From positions 1-39,759 of the forward strand of contig CAMKJU010000029.1 of NCBI GenBank assembly GCA_946413265.1: 39,759 nucleotides of DNA, given 5' to 3'. Below are positions 25,980-34,971 of the stretch, piece after piece. This DNA comes from an uncultured Lentisphaerota bacterium (GTDB lineage: Bacteria > Verrucomicrobiota > Kiritimatiellia > RFP12 > UBA1067). Numbering within the stretch: the stretch's first letter is position 1; each line of letters opens with the position of its first letter. The translations under genes were made by a program, and so were the position numbers. A model generated the notes under the pieces. It did no database searches, was not told the DNA's origin, and saw nothing but the letters and a program-made list of their open reading frames with translations.

Positions 25980-26615
25980 CTAATAAATCTTACTCTCCGC
26001 ATGTGCGCGCAGGCGGATGATGTTTGTCTTGTGCTTCCAGATCGCGAACGCACAGAGCACGGTCACGAGGATGCAGAGCGGCAGATCGTGGTAACCCGTG
26101 CAGCCGCTGAGGATTCTCCAATCGACCCAGTCGCTCAGTGGAAGCCACACGACCACCATCAGGAACGCAGCCGCGACGATCGATCCGAGCGACACGTAGT
26201 GCGAGACGAGCATCACCACCACCCACACGGCAAAAGCGGTGAGCACGAGCAAGGGCGTGAGCGCCACGAGCATCCCGAAGCCGGTGGCGATGCCCTTCCC
26301 ACCCTTGAACTTCATGAAGCACGTCCACATGTGCCCGGCCACCGTGAGGATGCCCACCATCAGCGGAAGCCAGTCCGCATTGCCGAACTTCTGCGCCGCA
26401 AGCGTCGGCAGAAAACCCTTCAGGAAGTCGCAGAGAAATGCGAGGATGCCCCACGGTTTCCCCACCGTGCGGTACACGTTAGTCGCGCCGATGTTCTTCG
26501 ACCCGAGCGTGCGGATGTCCTTCCCGCGCAGTTTTCCGATGAGAAAACCGAACGGTATGGAGCCGACGAGATATGCCCCGACGGCCCAGAGAATCCAAAT
26601 AACTGATTTGTCCAT
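25980..26615 (-). CDS. plsY: Acyl-phosphate glycerol-3-phosphate acyltransferase PlsY
   Basis: 211 residues with about five to six membrane helices. It acylates glycerol-3-phosphate from acyl-phosphate, the first step of phospholipid synthesis. Signatures: GSIPFGFLIGKLRGKDIRTL, GSKNIGATNVYRTVGK and KFKGGKGIATGFG, which carry the catalytic and phosphate-binding residues. No Shine-Dalgarno precedes the ATG; a -10 box lies 8 bases upstream. Followed by leuS after a hairpin element. Confidence 0.95.
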   Translation of the reverse strand: MDKSVIWILWAVGAYLVGSIPFGFLIGKLRGKDIRTLGSKNIGATNVYRTVGKPWGILAFLCDFLKGFLPTLAAQKFGNADWLPLMVGILTVAGHMWTCFMKFKGGKGIATGFGMLVALTPLLVLTAFAVWVVVMLVSHYVSLGSIVAAAFLMVVVWLPLSDWVDWRILSGCTGYHDLPLCILVTVLCAFAIWKHKTNIIRLRAHAESKIY

Positions 26616-26623
26616 AGACGGAT

Positions 26624-26632
26624 ATTATACCA
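26624..26632 (-). promoter_or_regulatory. Extended -10 promoter predicting a near-leaderless plsY transcript
   Basis: TGG-TATAAT on the minus strand, the hexamer ending 8 bases before the plsY ATG at 26615. The transcript would begin 0-2 bases before the start codon. Confidence 0.5.
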
Positions 26633-26690
26633 AAACCTTGCGCGTACGGCGTGGTTCATAACATAATTTCACCTTACCCGCCCTTGCCCG

Positions 26691-27338
26691 CTAGACCGTC
26701 TGGGCGTATGCTTGGCAAATTTCGGCGGCGACGTCGGCGCAGCGGGCGGCGTCGGACGTGTAGTAGTCGGCGCCGACCTCCTTGCAGAACGCCTCCGTGA
26801 TCGGCGCGCCGCCGATCATGATCTTCACCTTGTCGCGGATGCCGGCCGCTTCCGCCGCCTTCACCACGTCACGCATCACTTCCATCGTTGTGGTGAGAAG
26901 CGCGGAACAGCAGATCACCGCACAATTCTGCTCTTGCGCCGTCTTGATGAAGGCATCCGGCGGAACGTCCGTGCCGAGGTCGATCACCTCAAGCCCCTTC
27001 GACTCAAGCATCATCTTGACGAGGTTCTTGCCGACGTCGTGGTAGTCGCCCTGCACCGTGCCAAGGCACACCCGCCCCGTCGCCTTCGCACCTTCCGCCG
27101 CAAGGTGCGGCTTCAGAACCGCCGCGCCCTTGTTCATCGCGCGCGCGGCCACGAGCACCTCCGGGACGAACGCCTCGCCGTTCTTGAAACGAACGCCCAC
27201 CACGGCCATGCCGGCCATGAGGCCGTCCTGCAAGATGGACTGCGCGCTCATTCCCTCGTCCAGCGCCTGCTGCACGAGGGCGACAACTTCCTTAGCGCGT
27301 CCCGCCTGAAGTTTCTCCGATATGAGCGAAAGTTCCAT
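26691..27338 (-). CDS. Corrinoid (B12-binding) methyltransferase protein
   Basis: 215 residues. Two domains: a four-helix cap (1-85, with FVPEVLVAARAMNKGAAVLKP) and a Rossmann B12 domain (90-215). The cobalt-ligand motif is DYHDVGKN with His100, and SALLTTTMEVMRDVV and KIMIGGAPITEAF follow. Family members shuttle methyl groups from methanol, methylamines or methoxyl aromatics. No substrate methyltransferase or reactivase is adjacent, so the substrate is unknown. Strong ribosome site GGAGG. Starts 11 bases after the glycosidase gene. Confidence 0.92.
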   Translation of the reverse strand: MELSLISEKLQAGRAKEVVALVQQALDEGMSAQSILQDGLMAGMAVVGVRFKNGEAFVPEVLVAARAMNKGAAVLKPHLAAEGAKATGRVCLGTVQGDYHDVGKNLVKMMLESKGLEVIDLGTDVPPDAFIKTAQEQNCAVICCSALLTTTMEVMRDVVKAAEAAGIRDKVKIMIGGAPITEAFCKEVGADYYTSDAARCADVAAEICQAYAQTV

Positions 27339-27349
27339 TACTCGACCTC

Positions 27350-29713
27350 CTAAGGATTCAGCACGACGGTCTCGCCGGGTTTGAAATCGCGCTCAAGCGT
27401 CGCCTCGCCGCTGTTGCGCGTCTTGCCGCGCGTCCAGCCGGGTGGCGGCGAACGGCGGTCGCGGGGCGACCGCCCTACCTCGGTAGGGACGGCACCCCGT
27501 GCCGTCCGTGGATCCACCAGCCGGAACCGTCCGCCCTTCTCGCTCTTCACCTCCACGCGCACGACCTTGCCGCCCTTCATCTCGGCGGAGACGAGGAAGC
27601 ATCCCTTCGCTCGCAGGTTCTCGAACTTCGCGTCCGCCCCCGTCCAGTTCGGGAACACCTTCACGAACCCGTGGTCGCACTGGATCAGCATCGACTGCAC
27701 GAACTCCATCGCGCCGATCTTCTCCACTCCGTGTACGCCGTCGTGGATGTGGAAGTTCTTCTGCATGATGGATAGCTGGTGCTTCTTGAACGCATCGATG
27801 ATCGCCTGCGCAGGATAGCCCGTGCGGATCGCCGTCGCGAAAAGCTTTGGCGTCTGGTTGCATGTAGTCCAAACTCTCTTCGGCGACAAAGCAATGTTGC
27901 CGTTGACGGCGTTCGTCGCAAGCGCGCGGAACTCATCCGTCACGTCGAACGCGAACTGCTCGCCGGGGATGACGCTCTCCAGGTTGATGGCGTTGCCGCC
28001 GGACGGATTTGCCGAGCCGTCCGCGTTCTCCACGCCCGACAGCATCTTCACGGGCTTGCCGTTGATGGGATAGACGCCGACAGCGAGCGGGGAGAGGTGT
28101 TCGTGCATGTCCTTCCACGCGGCAAGCTTCGCCGCCGGCACATCGATCCCCATCTCGCGCAGGACCGGTGCGACATCGACAAGCGTCTCGAAGAGGTGTT
28201 TCACGCAGCCGAGCGCGGGTGCGCTGTTCTTCGCAAGGCCGCTCCCCTCCCAGTGCGAATCCCACACGTTGTAGCGGTATCCGCCATCCGGCGTCGCCTC
28301 CTTCTCGCACCACTTGAGGAAGAAGTTAGCCGTCTTGTCGAGAACCGGCCACACCTTCTTCAGGTAGGCGCGGTCGAGCGTGTACTCCCAGTGCGTACAC
28401 ATCACGGCGCACTGGAACGCGCCATCTGAGATCTGTCCCAGGAACGCATCTCGCTCGGCCGCCGCACCCCACGGACCGAGCGCCACTGGATAGAGCGCGG
28501 CGTCTTCAATGCCGTTCGCGACGTCGGGTCGGCGGTCGAGAAATTCACGGGAGTTCGTGTAGAGGCGTCCACGGCAGCGGTCGATTCCCGGAAGCTGTTC
28601 CTTGGCATTGCGTATCGCCTGCGGCAGGTAGGCGATCAGCGGGTCGGGCATTGCGTTAGCTACTTCGCAGCGGTTTGCGGCGAAACAGCCATAGTAGGTA
28701 CCCACGTAGTTGTAGTTCATGTGGAAGTCGTTGTGCCACTTTGCATTGTCCGTCGTCACCCAGATGCCATAAAGACCGGGCGGGAACTTGCCCGAGCGGA
28801 CGCCCGCGCCGAGCAGATAGACCTGCCCGCAGTAGAAGCGGTCAAGTTCCGCGTCGCCCGTCGTGACGCGGCTGCGTCCCCACCATTCCTTCCACCAGGC
28901 ATTGTGGGCGCTCTTGAGATTCGCGAGCTCATCCCATGTGAAGCGCCGCGACGGATCGGGCGAAACGACAAACGCAAAGGGCACATTGGCGCGTATCTTC
29001 GCCCATGTCATCACGTGTCCTTCGCCCACTACTGAGAAGTTCTCAAGCTCCGCGCCGAGCACGCTCAGAGCGGCGGTGGCGTTCGTCGTCCAGCCGCGCG
29101 GATCGCCTTGGGGGAGCAGGTTGATCGTGGAGCGGCGCACGTAGAACGATTCCTTCGATGACTTCACTTCAATCGGGAAGGGCTTCCTCTCCCTGTGAGC
29201 CGTCAGGTGAACGGCCCAGTTGTCGTCCGTATCGGAGACGCCTGTCACGACCAGCAGATCCTCCGTGGACGCCACGTAGGTCTCGATCTTGACGCATCCC
29301 TTGCCGAAGCCCCCCTCTGTGCGAAGCGTGGCCGTGGGCAGGTCGAGCGTGTCCGAGGATTTGACACTGTGCATCCCGGGGCCGATGGAGAAGTCTGCGA
29401 AAGAAATCGGGCGAACATGGTGGTCGGCCGTGCCGCACGTGAAGTCGCCGCAACTCCAGATGTCACCGCGCGTGAGCACGAACTTCTTGTGATTGCCGTC
29501 GCCGCCGTTCACCGCGCCAAGCGAACCGTTGCCGAGCAGAGCCGCCGTCGGAAGGTCGGTGCTATATGACGTACCTGGTTTCGCGCTCTCCCACGTCGGG
29601 TTGAACGCCGCCGGATTCGGAAACTCCGCCGCAGCAACTGGCAGAACCACACTCGCAGTAACCGCCGCTGCAAACAAACGACTTACTGCTTTGGGTATTC
29701 TTCTTGTCTTCAT
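27350..29713 (-). CDS. Secreted GH95-like six-hairpin glycosidase
   Basis: 787 residues with a signal peptide (MKTRRIPKAVSRLFAAAVTA...PVAAA). The early segment LPTAALLGNGSLGAVNGG and the (alpha/alpha)6 part with WVTTDNAKWHNDFHMNYNYVG and YNVWDSHWEGSG resemble GH95 fucosidases/galactosidases. The C-terminal region with GVEKIGAMEFVQSMLIQ and FPNWTGADAKFENLRAKGCF is also typical of that group. The exact substrate is not readable. Near the C-terminus (about residues 736-755) a REP-like pair is inserted in frame (DPRTARGAVPTEVGRSPRDR). Ribosome site GAGGAAA. Confidence 0.75.
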   Translation of the reverse strand: MKTRRIPKAVSRLFAAAVTASVVLPVAAAEFPNPAAFNPTWESAKPGTSYSTDLPTAALLGNGSLGAVNGGDGNHKKFVLTRGDIWSCGDFTCGTADHHVRPISFADFSIGPGMHSVKSSDTLDLPTATLRTEGGFGKGCVKIETYVASTEDLLVVTGVSDTDDNWAVHLTAHRERKPFPIEVKSSKESFYVRRSTINLLPQGDPRGWTTNATAALSVLGAELENFSVVGEGHVMTWAKIRANVPFAFVVSPDPSRRFTWDELANLKSAHNAWWKEWWGRSRVTTGDAELDRFYCGQVYLLGAGVRSGKFPPGLYGIWVTTDNAKWHNDFHMNYNYVGTYYGCFAANRCEVANAMPDPLIAYLPQAIRNAKEQLPGIDRCRGRLYTNSREFLDRRPDVANGIEDAALYPVALGPWGAAAERDAFLGQISDGAFQCAVMCTHWEYTLDRAYLKKVWPVLDKTANFFLKWCEKEATPDGGYRYNVWDSHWEGSGLAKNSAPALGCVKHLFETLVDVAPVLREMGIDVPAAKLAAWKDMHEHLSPLAVGVYPINGKPVKMLSGVENADGSANPSGGNAINLESVIPGEQFAFDVTDEFRALATNAVNGNIALSPKRVWTTCNQTPKLFATAIRTGYPAQAIIDAFKKHQLSIMQKNFHIHDGVHGVEKIGAMEFVQSMLIQCDHGFVKVFPNWTGADAKFENLRAKGCFLVSAEMKGGKVVRVEVKSEKGGRFRLVDPRTARGAVPTEVGRSPRDRRSPPPGWTRGKTRNSGEATLERDFKPGETVVLNP
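27454..27507. repeat. REP-like inverted pair inside the glycosidase gene
   Basis: Hairpin GGCGGTCGC/GCGACCGCC (27454-27474) followed by CTACC (27475-27479), then GGTAG (27482-27486) and hairpin GGACGGCAC/GTGCCGTCC (27487-27507). The same two modules occur at 1986-2039 but with feet outside instead of inside. The frame stays open. Confidence 0.75.
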
Positions 29714-29755
29714 TTAATTTTCCTCTATGATGGCATCTCTGTCTTTCTAGGTCTT

Positions 29756-32140
29756 TCAGCGCGGACGCACGCGACGGGTGGCTACGGCGGTGAGCGGGTC
29801 TTCCGGCCAGTAGTGCTTGGGGTAACGTCCGCGCAGGTCCTTGCGCACGAGCGCGTAGGACGTGCGCCAGAAGGACGCGAGGTCTTTCGTGATCTGCACC
29901 GGACGCTGCGCGGGCGAGAGGAGCTTCATCACGATCGGCACCGTGCCGTTCGCGACCTTCGGCGTCTCCTGGAGACCGAAACACTCCTGCAGGCGCACCT
30001 GCACGAACGGCTCCGCATCCTCGTAGTGGATCGTCATGTTCGACCCGCTCGGCACCTCCATCTTCACGGGCGCGGCCTGGTCGAGCGCGTAGCGGTTCAC
30101 CCCCGCCTCCGCGAGCGCCGCGTCAAGCACCGCCGCAAGGTCGAGCCGCTCCAGGTGCGCCCAGCGGCTCATGCCGTCCACGAACGGCGCGAACCAGTCC
30201 TCGAGATGCGCCGCAAGCGCGGTGTCCGAGACATCTGGCCACGGCGCGCCCAGCACGCGGTTGAGGAAGGAAATGCGCGCCTGGAGCTGGCGCGTGCCGG
30301 GCGTCCACGGCAGCTGGTCCACGCCCTTCTGTCGAATACCCTCGAAGAGCGCGCGCCGGACTGCATCGGCGTCGGGACGCGCCTGCCCGCCCTCGCGCAG
30401 CACCATGCGTCCGAGCTTGCGCCGGCGGACGCTCTTCACGCACGCCTCGCGCTTGTCCCAGAAGGTGTCGGATACCTCCTCGATCTCGTCCGCGAACAGT
30501 TCCTCGATGGACGCCTCGTCGATCGGTGCGGCGAGATGCACCTTCGCGTCGCCGCCGCGGTCGTCGAGGTCGCAGAGGACGAGATAGGGACACGTCGCGA
30601 GCGCCTCGGTTCGTTCCATGAACGCACCGCGTCCACCCGTCATCTGGAACGTGCCGTTGCCGCGGTTACGGGCGATGCGGTCCGGAAACGCGAACGCGAG
30701 CGCCTCGCCGGCCTCGCACCGGTACGCGCGCACGCCCGCGCGCGCGCCCATCGCGTCCCAGCGACGGGCGAGTTCCTTCATGCGGGACGTGGGCCGCACG
30801 TCGCGGATGTCGGTGATGTGGTGCGGCGCGCCCTCCTCGATGATGGCCGCGAGGAGCGTGTCGCCCGTGTGCAGAATCATGTTTGCGAGACGCGGGTGGG
30901 CGGCGAAGCGCGCCATGCGCCGACCGTGTTCCGTGATGCGTCCCGACTTGTCGAGCGCGCCGAGCAGTTCGAGGAGCGCTTTCGCGTTCTCCCAGCTCGC
31001 GGCGGGCGGCGGCGTGAGCCACGGCAGGCCGTCCCGCGCCGTGGCACCCCACTCGGCGCAGGCGAGGACGGTCGACGAAAGGTCGGCCTCGACGATTTCC
31101 GGCTTCATCGCAGGGACGAGCGTGCGGTCCTGCGCCTCGGTCCAGAGGCGCAGACAGATTCCGGGCGCGGTACGCCCCGCGCGTCCGCGCCGCTGGTCCG
31201 CGCGGTCGCGCGTAAGGCGCAGCGTCTCGAGGCGGCTCATGCCCGAACGCGGCGAGAACCGGCTCACGCGCATGAGGCCGGAGTCGATCACCGTCGTCAC
31301 GCCCTCGATCGTGAGCGAGGTCTCGGCGATGGACGTGGCGAGCACGACCTTGCGGCGTCCGTCGGAAAGCGGCTGCAGCACGCGGTCCTGCTCCTCCTTC
31401 GGCATCGCGCCGTAGAGCGGCATCACGACCGCGCCGGAGAGATCGCGCAGTTCCTCCGCACAGCGCTTGATCTCCCCTTCGCCGGGGAGGAAGCACAGCA
31501 CGTCACCCGCCGACTCCGGAAGCGCGCGCTTCACCGCCCCCGCCATCTGCGCGGAAATCGGCGCGACGCTCTCCATCAGCAGGTAACGCGTCTCCACGGG
31601 ATACATCCGCGCCTCGGCGGTGTGGACGTCGGCGTCGCCGAGGTGGGCGGCGATCTCCTCCGTGGAGAGGGTGGCGGACATCACGAGGAGCCGCAGATCG
31701 GGACGGAGCGCGCGACGCACGTCCACGGCCATCGCGTAGCCGATGTCGCACGCGAGCGAGCGCTCGTGGAATTCGTCGAAGATGACGAGCCCCACGTCGG
31801 AGAGTTCCGGATCGTGCAGGAGGCGCTGCGTGAGCAGGCCCTCCGTGACGATCTCAAGGCGCGTACGCGGGCCGATGCAGCGTTCGAGGCGCACCTGGAA
31901 GCCAACCGTCTCGCCCACGCGTTCGCCCATCCGACGGGCGATGTACGCCGCGCAGCTGCGCGCGGCGAGGCGGCGCGGCTCCAGCATGAGAATCTTCTTT
32001 CCGCGCAAGAAGGGGCAGTCAAGAAGCGCGGGCGGCACGCACGTGGTCTTGCCGCTTCCGGGCGGCGCGCGCAGCACCACGTCGCGATTCGCCTCAAGCG
32101 ACGCGCGAATACCGGGAATGATAGACTCGACTGGGAACAT
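29756..32140 (-). CDS. hrpB: ATP-dependent helicase HrpB (DEAH/RHA family)
   Basis: 794 residues, standard length. Walker A APPGSGKTT (25-33), DEFHERSLACDIG as motif II, SATL (motif III), VLATSIAETSLTIEGVTTVIDSG (motifs IV-V) and QRRGRAGRTAPG (motif VI). The family-specific C-terminus is present (PVQITKDLASFWRTSYALVRKDLRGRYPKHYWPEDP in pieces). Its cellular role is poorly known. No clear Shine-Dalgarno. Lies 42 bases upstream of the glycosidase and 45 bases after the Wzz-like gene. Confidence 0.95.
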   Translation of the reverse strand: MFPVESIIPGIRASLEANRDVVLRAPPGSGKTTCVPPALLDCPFLRGKKILMLEPRRLAARSCAAYIARRMGERVGETVGFQVRLERCIGPRTRLEIVTEGLLTQRLLHDPELSDVGLVIFDEFHERSLACDIGYAMAVDVRRALRPDLRLLVMSATLSTEEIAAHLGDADVHTAEARMYPVETRYLLMESVAPISAQMAGAVKRALPESAGDVLCFLPGEGEIKRCAEELRDLSGAVVMPLYGAMPKEEQDRVLQPLSDGRRKVVLATSIAETSLTIEGVTTVIDSGLMRVSRFSPRSGMSRLETLRLTRDRADQRRGRAGRTAPGICLRLWTEAQDRTLVPAMKPEIVEADLSSTVLACAEWGATARDGLPWLTPPPAASWENAKALLELLGALDKSGRITEHGRRMARFAAHPRLANMILHTGDTLLAAIIEEGAPHHITDIRDVRPTSRMKELARRWDAMGARAGVRAYRCEAGEALAFAFPDRIARNRGNGTFQMTGGRGAFMERTEALATCPYLVLCDLDDRGGDAKVHLAAPIDEASIEELFADEIEEVSDTFWDKREACVKSVRRRKLGRMVLREGGQARPDADAVRRALFEGIRQKGVDQLPWTPGTRQLQARISFLNRVLGAPWPDVSDTALAAHLEDWFAPFVDGMSRWAHLERLDLAAVLDAALAEAGVNRYALDQAAPVKMEVPSGSNMTIHYEDAEPFVQVRLQECFGLQETPKVANGTVPIVMKLLSPAQRPVQITKDLASFWRTSYALVRKDLRGRYPKHYWPEDPLTAVATRRVRPR

Positions 32141-32185
32141 GGTAGGATACGTCCCGCGCTTTCAAATTGCGCGTTTTCCGGAACC

Positions 32186-33343
32186 TCAGCGAACTAAACG
32201 TCTCCCCGGACGGGTTGGAACCTTGGCATGACGCCCTACGCGGACAATTATGCAGCCTTGCTCCGCGGCGATGCGGACATGGTTCTCCTTCAAGAGGAGG
32301 TCTTGATAGATCGCGCTGGATATCTTCTTCTCCTGTTCAAGCTGCTTCAGACCGGCGTCCGCCTTGACAATCTTCAACCTAATGTCTTCAATCCACTTTT
32401 TCAGCTCATTTCTTTTCTGTTTGAATTGCGCCAGTTGGCTCTCGTTGTGCGCCAGATTGCCCTTGGCCGTTTTGTATACACGCTCGAAGGTATCATTGAA
32501 TTGACGTGAAACAGCCTTGAACTCGCTTTCCTTCGCCACCATGGACGGGTGTTGCGCCGTATACGCCTCTTTGAGTTTAGCGAGTTCCATCTTCACCGAC
32601 TGCAACTTCGTGTAGGCGGCGGAAATTTCCCGGAATCTTGATCTTAGCCCGATTACGGGCAGTTCACCGAATTTTTCGGGTGCACTCTGTGCCGTCTCCA
32701 GGATGTCCACCCATTCCTTCGCCTCCTTCACGCGCTTTTCGTACTCAAACACATTGGCGGTCGCCGTTGAAAGGCTCTTGTTGAAGATCGCCCGTTGTTC
32801 CTCCAGGTTGTCAACAGAATGCTCCATGTGGAACTTGAGCAGACGGGCAGCCAGATCGTCATCCATACGCTTCTGTTTCTCCACCTGCTCGTGGATCCGC
32901 GCGACGGCCTTCTCGCACCGCCTCATGTTCTCCTCGTCGGTGAACGATTCGATGGCCTCCGCGTAAGCGTTGGCAAGCGCCGCTGCAATTATGGGCGATT
33001 TGGAACGAACGGCAATTTCAATGAGCCGCGCATGCGGCACCCGCTTCAACTCGGAATCGGCAAGCACTTCGATGATTTCCTTATCCGTCATAGTTGAGTT
33101 GGGATAGTTGGCGCGATATTGCTGGAGTATCTTCGTGACTACCGCCTCGGAACGCCAACTTGGAAAGTACGTGTTGACAACCTCCTCGTAGTAGTCGCTG
33201 TAGTTAACCATGCAGCCCTCGGGAGGACGCACGTCAATCATGAACTCGCTCTTTGCCTCGAAGATGGAGTCATCTGGGCTTGCCGCCGTAGTAGTCAAAG
33301 CCGCCACGCAGAGCGCACCAATCATAAATACTTTTGTTTTCAT
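32186..33343 (-). CDS. Truncated Wzz/GumC-like chain-length determinant protein
   Basis: 385 residues. The N-terminus is one hydrophobic segment (VFMIGALCVAALTTTAA) acting as signal or anchor. The central part has the Wzz pattern IEIAVRSKSPIIAAALANAYAEAI and long coiled coils (about 140-340). It ends with YQDLLLKENHVRIAAEQ and VPTRPGRRLVR, which matches the point where the family's second membrane helix normally begins, so this form lacks it. No kinase or polymerase gene is nearby. An extended -10 box lies 6 bases before the ATG. Confidence 0.8.
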   Translation of the reverse strand: MKTKVFMIGALCVAALTTTAASPDDSIFEAKSEFMIDVRPPEGCMVNYSDYYEEVVNTYFPSWRSEAVVTKILQQYRANYPNSTMTDKEIIEVLADSELKRVPHARLIEIAVRSKSPIIAAALANAYAEAIESFTDEENMRRCEKAVARIHEQVEKQKRMDDDLAARLLKFHMEHSVDNLEEQRAIFNKSLSTATANVFEYEKRVKEAKEWVDILETAQSAPEKFGELPVIGLRSRFREISAAYTKLQSVKMELAKLKEAYTAQHPSMVAKESEFKAVSRQFNDTFERVYKTAKGNLAHNESQLAQFKQKRNELKKWIEDIRLKIVKADAGLKQLEQEKKISSAIYQDLLLKENHVRIAAEQGCIIVRVGRHAKVPTRPGRRLVR

Positions 33344-33349
33344 GGGGAT

Positions 33350-33358
33350 AGTCTATCA
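33350..33358 (-). promoter_or_regulatory. Possible extended -10 giving a leaderless Wzz-like transcript
   Basis: TGA-TAGACT on the minus strand (hexamer 33355-33350) followed by 6 bases and the ATG at 33343. No Shine-Dalgarno. Weaker than the plsY and ABC ATPase cases. Confidence 0.35.
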
Positions 33359-33425
33359 CAAATCTGTTCGGGATGGAACACCAAACACGACCTGGCAAAA
33401 GCACAGGACGGACGACACCGAATTG

Positions 33426-33434
33426 TGGTAAAAT
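33426..33434 (+). promoter_or_regulatory. Extended -10 promoter of the DUF486 gene
   Basis: TGG-TAAAAT (hexamer 33429-33434), 38 bases before the ATG at 33473, with an AAAGGAAAAAAG ribosome site between them. Confidence 0.45.
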
Positions 33435-33472
33435 ATTGCTTTCCGCATGAATCCAGCGAAAGGAAAAAAGAA

Positions 33473-33841
33473 ATGAAACCATTTGGCCTCCTGGCCACAG
33501 TCGGCATGCTCGTGGCGAGCAACCTGTTCATGACGTTCGCCTGGTACTGGCATCTCAGGCTGCAGAAGCCAGGTGCCGCCAGTTGGCCGATCGCCGTCAT
33601 CATCCTCGTGAGCTGGCTCATCGCTCTTGTCGAGTACATGATCGCCGTGCCTGCAAACAGGCTGGGGGCGGCGTCCGGCCTGAACGTCGCGCAGCTAAAG
33701 ATAATCCAGGAGGTGATTACCGTCTGCGTGTTCATCCCGTTCTTGATGATCTTCATGGGTGAGAAGTGGCGCTGGGACTACCTCTGGGCGCTTCTCTGCA
33801 TGGTCGGCGCAGTGTACTTTGTCAACAGAGCCAGACTGTAG
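33473..33841 (+). CDS. DUF486 (DMT-like) four-helix membrane protein
   Basis: 122 residues, four membrane helices. Signature segments are SNLFMTFAWYWHLRL, ISWLIALVEYMIAVPANR-like VSWLIALVEYMIAVPANR, and QLKIIQEVITVCVFIPF. The family is conserved but functionally unassigned; it resembles half of a drug/metabolite transporter. The ATG at 33473 follows a purine-rich ribosome site. It converges with the GT2 gene, the stops lying 7 bases apart. Confidence 0.92.
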   Translation: MKPFGLLATVGMLVASNLFMTFAWYWHLRLQKPGAASWPIAVIILVSWLIALVEYMIAVPANRLGAASGLNVAQLKIIQEVITVCVFIPFLMIFMGEKWRWDYLWALLCMVGAVYFVNRARL

Positions 33842-33848
33842 CTCGCGC

Positions 33849-34532
33849 TCAGTGACCCACCGCGATACGGAGAAGGTCCCAAAGCATGCGCGGCGCATCG
33901 CGAAGAACGCGCAGGGAACTGCGCGTTCCGCCCTTCCACTCTACCGGCACCTCTGCAACCTCGCCACCCAACGCAATGACGCGGCGGATCAGCTCCACGT
34001 CAAACGCAAAGCGCGCGATTTTCTGGCGCTCGAACACGGCGCGCATTACGTCCATGCGGAACAACTTGAATCCGCACTGCGTATCGTGAACGCCGCGCAC
34101 TCCGATACACCACACGAAGAAATGGAACAGGCATGAAAGCAGACGGCGACGCAACGGCATGCCACTACGTCCGTGGCGCGAACCGCAGACCATCCAGGCG
34201 TCAGCACGCGCAGCAAGATGCGCAAACTCGGTGAACGGCGCGCTCATGTCCACATCGCTCATCAGCACCCACTCGCCCTTTGCCTCAAGCGCGCCACGCC
34301 GCACGGCCGCGCCCTTGCCTGCGTTCATGTCGACGCGAATCACGCGGCAGCCTGGTGATTCCACCTTCAACGGCGGTGCCGAACCGTCATCGACAAAGAT
34401 TGTCTCAACGAGCGAGAAGCCGCACGTCTCCGCCGTGCGCGCCAGCTCGGGCACGGCGGAAACCGCTGTCCGCACGAGGTCAGGCGCATTGAGGACGGGT
34501 ATGACGAGCGAGAGGGTCCGCATGGGCGTCAC
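33849..34532 (-). CDS. Family 2 glycosyltransferase (dolichyl-phosphate glucose synthase-like)
   Basis: 227 residues, no membrane helix. GT-A nucleotide-sugar fold: LSLVIPVLNAPDLVRTAV, ETIFVDDGSAPP, NAGKGAAVRRGALEAKGEWV, and the DxD-like SDVDMSAP. The segment GVHDTQCGFKLFRMDVMRAVF is characteristic of DPM1/ALG5-like enzymes that make polyprenyl-phosphate sugars. The donor sugar is unknown. Its ATG overlaps the Nudix stop as ATGA. Confidence 0.9.
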   Translation of the reverse strand: MTPMRTLSLVIPVLNAPDLVRTAVSAVPELARTAETCGFSLVETIFVDDGSAPPLKVESPGCRVIRVDMNAGKGAAVRRGALEAKGEWVLMSDVDMSAPFTEFAHLAARADAWMVCGSRHGRSGMPLRRRLLSCLFHFFVWCIGVRGVHDTQCGFKLFRMDVMRAVFERQKIARFAFDVELIRRVIALGGEVAEVPVEWKGGTRSSLRVLRDAPRMLWDLLRIAVGH

Positions 34533-34945
34533 GGCGCAAAGGGTGTGGTGGAGTCATCCGACAGGCGACGGAACGTGGCGGGAAGCAAGTCATCGAGATG
34601 TGCGCGGTCACGCCACTCAAACTCGATCCAGTCCTCCTGCGCGCATGGCGGAGTAGCCGCCGGAAGTTTCAGTTCATAGACGAGGTTGATTTCCGCATGT
34701 GGCTTCCCGTGTTGCTCAAAGGCGTTCTCCACCACGCCGAGAAACGCGCCAGTCTCGGCGTCCACGCCGAGTTCCTCCTTCACCTCGCGCACGAGCGCCT
34801 GACGTCCTGTCTCGCCGAATTCTATGTGTCCACCCGGAAGATACGTAGTCGCACCCCCCTTTGCCCTGCACAGCAAAATCTTTCCATCCTGCACGCATAC
34901 CCCCCGTGCAATCACCTCAATCCCCGCCAATTCATACTCATTCAT
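34529..34945 (-). CDS. Nudix hydrolase
   Basis: 138 residues. The Nudix box is complete: Gly39, Glu45, Arg53, Glu54, Glu57, Glu58 and Gly60 in GHIEFGETGRQALVREVKEE. These bind metal and cleave a nucleoside diphosphate linked to another group. Coupled by ATGA to the GT2, so a role with nucleotide sugars is possible, but it could equally be a housekeeping pyrophosphatase. Confidence 0.92.
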   Translation of the reverse strand: MNEYELAGIEVIARGVCVQDGKILLCRAKGGATTYLPGGHIEFGETGRQALVREVKEELGVDAETGAFLGVVENAFEQHGKPHAEINLVYELKLPAATPPCAQEDWIEFEWRDRAHLDDLLPATFRRLSDDSTTPFAP

Positions 34946-34971
34946 AAACCCATTCCCCCAATACTATTTCC

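Noticed and set aside
29813..32197. 794-codon open frame opposite hrpB
   Set aside because: Low-complexity Arg/His/Ala-rich product in the shadow of an intact helicase gene.
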